Shown in pieces: positions 60,494 to 64,000 of a stretch of 64,000 nucleotides of DNA. The DNA is from Proteus columbae. Its GTDB lineage: Bacteria; Pseudomonadota; Gammaproteobacteria; Enterobacterales; Enterobacteriaceae. A program made the position numbers and the translations under genes. The notes under the pieces were generated by a model, which was given only the letters and a program-made list of their open reading frames with translations, was not told where the DNA came from and ran no database searches. The stretch spans positions 1 to 64,000 of the forward strand of contig NZ_NGVR01000007.1 of assembly GCF_002777965.1 (NCBI RefSeq). The letters run 5' to 3'. The stretch's first letter is position 1, and every line of letters begins with the position of its first letter.

Positions 60494-61711
60494 ATGCAGG
60501 AGCAATTGCAGTACCTGATTAACCAAAGTTCATTTACGCGAAAACCAACCGCTGAGCTTGCCCCTTTTCGTTATGAAGAGTTAGCCAAAGCGTTAGATTT
60601 TCACAGAACTATTCCAGGATACGCACCTACACCGTTATTTCATTTACCCCAATTAGCCAAAATCTTAGGGATTGGTGAGTTATATCTCAAAGATGAGTCT
60701 TTCCGTTTTGGTTTAAAAGCATTTAAAGCGTTAGGTGGTGCTTATGCGATGGCACGACATATTGCTGATTTCCTTGAAATGGACATAAGTGAATTACCTT
60801 ATGAGGTAATGATCAGTGATGAGATCAGGAAAAAGTTAAATGGCGTAACTTTTGCGACAACCACTGACGGGAATCATGGACGTGGTGTTGCTTGGATGGC
60901 AAGACAGTTAAAGCAAAAAGCTGTGGTCTATATGCCAAAAGGATCATCACAAGAACGCTTAGATGCCATTTTGCGTGAAGGTGCAGTCGCTGAAATCGTT
61001 GATATGAACTATGACGATGCTGTGAGAATGACGGCTGAAATGGCTGAAAAATATGGCTGGATTGTGGTTCAAGACACGGCATGGGATGGCTATGAAGAGA
61101 TCCCACTTTGGATCATGCAAGGCTATGGCACTTTAATGCTGGAATCTCTCGCACAATTACATGAAGTTCCCCCGACGCATATTTTTGTGCAAGCCGGCGT
61201 GGGCTCTTTTGCGGGTATGGTGCAAGGCATGGTAACAGCCGCTTATGGCAAACAAGCACCGAAAGTGATTGTGGCCGAAGCTCGTATTGCCGACTGTTTA
61301 TATCAATCTGCGGTATCAGGAAAAGCGGATGCTATTCCTGTTGGTGGGGATTTACAAACAGTTATGGCTGGGCTTGCTTGTGGTGAAGCGAATAGTATTG
61401 GTTGGAATTTATTACGTGATTATTCAGCGGCATTTTTCTCTTGCCCTGATGCCGTCGCGACGAGGGGAATGCGGATTTTAGGGAACCCTTTACCCGGTGA
61501 TCCGCACATCATTTCTGGTGAATCTGGTGCTGTGACAACAGGCTTGCTCTCTATTTTGATGCAATCACCTGTTTATCAGAGTGCGAAAGAAGAGCTGGGA
61601 TTAGATGAAAATGCAAGAGTGCTTGTGATAAGCACTGAAGGTGACACCGATCCTGAGCGTTATCGCGATATCGTGTGGGATGGCGAGTTGCCTAGCTTCA
61701 AACAATTTTAA
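60494..61711 (+). CDS. dpaL: diaminopropionate ammonia-lyase
   Basis: PLP enzyme (E. coli YgeX) that converts 2,3-diaminopropionate to pyruvate and two ammonia. The 405 residues carry the PLP-lysine motif FRFGLKAFKALGGAYA (Lys78), TTDGNHGRGVAW, the Gly-rich GVGSFAG loop and STEGDTDPERYRDIVWDGELP at the end. AAGAGG lies 8-13 bases before the ATG. First gene of the sigma-54 operon, followed by the YgeY-like hydrolase with 30 bases between. Confidence 0.95.
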   Translation: MQEQLQYLINQSSFTRKPTAELAPFRYEELAKALDFHRTIPGYAPTPLFHLPQLAKILGIGELYLKDESFRFGLKAFKALGGAYAMARHIADFLEMDISELPYEVMISDEIRKKLNGVTFATTTDGNHGRGVAWMARQLKQKAVVYMPKGSSQERLDAILREGAVAEIVDMNYDDAVRMTAEMAEKYGWIVVQDTAWDGYEEIPLWIMQGYGTLMLESLAQLHEVPPTHIFVQAGVGSFAGMVQGMVTAAYGKQAPKVIVAEARIADCLYQSAVSGKADAIPVGGDLQTVMAGLACGEANSIGWNLLRDYSAAFFSCPDAVATRGMRILGNPLPGDPHIISGESGAVTTGLLSILMQSPVYQSAKEELGLDENARVLVISTEGDTDPERYRDIVWDGELPSFKQF

Positions 61712-61741
61712 AAAACAAATAAGTCTTTTGGAGTGAACAGT

Positions 61742-62926
61742 ATGTTATCAGCAAACCGATTTGATGAAGTTATTAAGAATTGCCAATTATTAATCCAACA
61801 AAAAAGCTATTCAGGTGAAGAAGGTAACGTTGTTAAAGTCATAGAAGAGATGATGAAAAACTATGATTTTGACGATATTCATATTGATAAATACGGCAAT
61901 ATCATTGGTGGAATTATAGGTCAACACCCAGGAAAAACCCTTGTTTTTGATGGTCATATCGACACTGTACCTGTTAGCGAGCGTGACTGGAAAGAGAAGC
62001 CTTATGGTGCAGAAATCAAAGACGGCAAGATTTATGGTCGTGGCACCAGTGATATGAAGGGTGCTGTCGCAGCCATGATTTCAGCGATAGGTTTTTATGG
62101 CCAAGATAATCAGCGCAATTTTGCTGGTCGCATTTATGTCTCTTGTATTGTGCATGAAGAGTGTTTTGAAGGTGTTGCCGCAAGACTCGTTTCTGAGCGC
62201 TATAAACCAGACTATGTGGTGATTGGTGAAGCCTCTGAATTAAACCTCAAAATTGGGCAACGTGGTCGTGCTGAAATTGTTGTGGAAACTTTTGGTAAAC
62301 CCGCGCACTCCGCCAACCCTGATGCAGGGATCAACTCTGTTTATAAAATGGCAAAACTGATCGAGAAGATCAGAACCTTAACACCATCGATTCATCCTGT
62401 ATTAGGAAAAGGGATCTTAGAATTAACAGATATTAAATCATCACCTTATCCGGGCGCTTCGGTTGTACCTGAATATTGTCGTGCCACTTACGATCGCCGT
62501 TTATTAGTGGGTGAAACTAAAGAAGAAGTGCTTGCACCATTACAAAAAGCCATTGATGAACTTGCTTCTCAAGATGCTGATTTTAAAGCTAAAGTCTCTT
62601 ACGCCTATGGCACTGAAAAATGTTATACCGGCGCCACTATTGAAGGTGAACGTTTCTTCCCAGGTTGGGTATTAGAAGAAAGCGATCCCTACGTACAAAG
62701 CGTTTTAAAAGGGCTGCACGAGTCCGGCTTTAAACCTACCGTCACACAATACTCTTTCTGTACTAACGGTAGCCACTATGCGGGTGAAGCGGGTATTAAA
62801 ACCATTGGTTTTGGTCCATCTCGCGAAAACCTAGCGCACACCATTGATGAATATATCGAAGTTGAACAGTTAAAAGGTGCTGCGAGCGGCTATTACAGCA
62901 TTATGAACAGCCTTTATCACCTTTAA
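61742..62926 (+). CDS. ygeY: M20-family metallohydrolase, YgeY-like
   Basis: A 394-residue M20 amidohydrolase. Metal ligands are seen in FDGHIDTVPV (His), GRGTSDMKGAVAAM (Asp), HEECFEGVAA (Glu) and the late C-terminal GPSRENLAHTIDEYI (His). E. coli YgeY beside ygeX is of unproven substrate; a deacylating or dipeptidase role that releases diaminopropionate or other amino acids would fit. ATG 61742 with GGAG nine bases upstream is preferred to GTG 61733. Confidence 0.88.
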   Translation: MLSANRFDEVIKNCQLLIQQKSYSGEEGNVVKVIEEMMKNYDFDDIHIDKYGNIIGGIIGQHPGKTLVFDGHIDTVPVSERDWKEKPYGAEIKDGKIYGRGTSDMKGAVAAMISAIGFYGQDNQRNFAGRIYVSCIVHEECFEGVAARLVSERYKPDYVVIGEASELNLKIGQRGRAEIVVETFGKPAHSANPDAGINSVYKMAKLIEKIRTLTPSIHPVLGKGILELTDIKSSPYPGASVVPEYCRATYDRRLLVGETKEEVLAPLQKAIDELASQDADFKAKVSYAYGTEKCYTGATIEGERFFPGWVLEESDPYVQSVLKGLHESGFKPTVTQYSFCTNGSHYAGEAGIKTIGFGPSRENLAHTIDEYIEVEQLKGAASGYYSIMNSLYHL

Positions 62927-62953
62927 TTCTTACGAAATAAATCCTTACTAGAG

Positions 62954-62981
62954 GAGTATCTGGCGAAATAGCCAGATACTC
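62954..62981 (+). other. intercistronic hairpin
   Basis: GAGTATCTGGC (62954-62964) pairs perfectly with GCCAGATACTC (62971-62981) around GAAATA. There is no T-run, and the next ribosome-binding site (TTTGGAG) starts right behind it. Likely an mRNA stability or translation-spacing element within the operon. Confidence 0.6.
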
Positions 62982-62998
62982 TTTGGAGAAATAACAGA

Positions 62999-64000
62999 AT
63001 GAAAACAATATTTAAAAACGCCACTGTTATTGATGGAACAGGGGCAAGTGCATTTCAAGCTGATGTTGTGGTTAATGAAGGAAAAATAATAAAAATCGGC
63101 CAGTTTGATGCTAAAACGAATGATCAAATTATTGATGCAACAGGAAAGATAGTCTGCCCCGGCTTTATTGATACTCACACTCACTCTGATCTTTCTGCTC
63201 TGCTTAATCCCGCGTTATCTGCCAAAATCCGCCAAGGGATCACCACTGAATTGTTAGGGCAAGATGGTGTCGCGTTAGCACCATTACCAGAACAATATAT
63301 TTCAGCATGGCGCAAAAATATCGCGGGTTTAGATGGTGATTCTGACAGCATTGATTGGCATTTTAAAAATACCGAAGGTTACTTAGGTATGTTGGAAGCG
63401 AGAGGCTCTGCAACGAATCTTGCTTACCTTGTTCCTCATGGCAACATTCGAATGGAAGCGATGGGATTAGAAGGTAATCCTTCTACTCGTGAAGATGTCG
63501 CCAAGATGTGTGAGATCTTAGAACGTGAGTTAAAAGCAGGGGCGTTTGGTTTATCAACAGGATTGATTTATATGCCTTGTGCCTTTGGTGATACCGCTGA
63601 AATGATCGAACTTTGTAAGGTTACAGCAAAACATAATGGTATTTTTGTTGTTCACCAGCGTAGTGAAGCTGACGATATTATTCAATCGACTCAAGAACTT
63701 ATTGATATCGCCAAAGCATCGGGTGTTTGGTTACATATTTCCCATATGAAGGTTTGCGGTAAGAAAAACTGGGGATTAATCGACGAAATGCTTGGTATGT
63801 TAGAGCAAGCACAAAAAGAAGGCATTCGTATCTCCTTTGACCAATATCCGTATGTGGCAGGCAGTACCATGCTTGGGGTGATTTTACCGCCTTGGGTTCA
63901 TGCAGGAGGTACAGAGAAATTATTAGAACGCTTAGCTTCTCCTGAACTGCGTAAAAAGATGATTGAAGATATCGAAAAAGGCATTCCGGGTTGGGATAAC
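62999..64000 (+). CDS. D-aminoacylase-like amidohydrolase (partial, runs off window)
   Basis: 334 codons are present with no stop before the window edge. The N-terminus ATVIDGTGASAFQADVVVNEGKI and the metal motif PGFIDTHTHSDLS (HxH at about 58-60) mark the N-acyl-D-amino-acid deacylase group of amidohydrolases. GAFGLSTGLIYMPCAFGDTAE and LHISHMKVCGKKNWG (metal His) support it. GGAG precedes the ATG at 62999. Third gene of the sigma-54 operon; it may deacylate D-amino-acid derivatives feeding dpaL. The corresponding place in the E. coli ygeXY cluster has hyuA, so this operon differs. Confidence 0.85.
   Translation, partial: MKTIFKNATVIDGTGASAFQADVVVNEGKIIKIGQFDAKTNDQIIDATGKIVCPGFIDTHTHSDLSALLNPALSAKIRQGITTELLGQDGVALAPLPEQYISAWRKNIAGLDGDSDSIDWHFKNTEGYLGMLEARGSATNLAYLVPHGNIRMEAMGLEGNPSTREDVAKMCEILERELKAGAFGLSTGLIYMPCAFGDTAEMIELCKVTAKHNGIFVVHQRSEADDIIQSTQELIDIAKASGVWLHISHMKVCGKKNWGLIDEMLGMLEQAQKEGIRISFDQYPYVAGSTMLGVILPPWVHAGGTEKLLERLASPELRKKMIEDIEKGIPGWDN

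Overview
The window looks like chromosome of an AT-rich enterobacterium of the Morganellaceae, most likely Proteus (Providencia and relatives are not excluded). Housekeeping proteins are close to their E. coli orthologues and keep E. coli gene order in long blocks. Intergenic DNA is strongly AT-rich. Assignments rest on protein motifs and remembered family sequences; no database search was run.

Layout. (1) 1-15.6 kb is the nusA superoperon: folP-glmM-secG, tRNA-Leu(GAG), tRNA-fMet, rimP-nusA-infB-rbfA-truB-rpsO-pnp-nlpI-deaD, covering folate, cell wall, secretion, translation initiation and RNA decay, with visible leader control elements at rimP, rpsO and pnp. (2) 15.6-21.6 kb holds the BtsS/BtsR pyruvate-sensing two-component system and, divergent from it, an HlyD-like adaptor with two ABC-2 permeases and no ATPase. 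(3) 21.6-26.6 kb is the ubiV-ubiU / ubiT-yhbS block (oxygen-independent ubiquinone synthesis), yhbQ, a small BhsA-type protein, yhbP and a lipoprotein. (4) 26.7-28.2 kb contains two broken genes: an AurF-like diiron oxygenase cut off before its last metal-ligand motif and the C-terminal half of an MFS transporter. (5) 28.4-45.6 kb runs leftward for the most part: nrdDG, ridA, pyrLBI, argI, pirin, yhfL, yjgM, valS-holC-pepA, with rraB opposite. An ATPase-HNH nuclease pair resembling the Septu anti-phage system is inserted between ridA and pyrI. (6) 45.9-49.6 kb has lptF-lptG (LPS export), an AmpH-like lipoprotein and a 27-residue membrane peptide.

(7) 50.8-57.7 kb is an accessory island at tRNA-Leu(CAA) (leuX). 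It begins with a decayed P4-type integrase, followed by a lipoprotein gene frameshifted at a 7-base homopolymer, a PAAR-domain protein translationally coupled to it, and a four-gene chaperone-usher fimbrial operon. (8) 58.3-64 kb is a sigma-54-type catabolic locus: a YgeV-like enhancer-binding activator divergent from diaminopropionate ammonia-lyase, a YgeY-like M20 hydrolase and a D-aminoacylase-like amidohydrolase that runs off the window. A -24/-12 promoter and TGATAA/TTATCA palindromes lie between them.

The most interesting accessory content is the Septu-like pair, the leuX island with its possibly phase-variable lipoprotein, the ATPase-less exporter operon, and the decayed oxygenase/MFS remnant.
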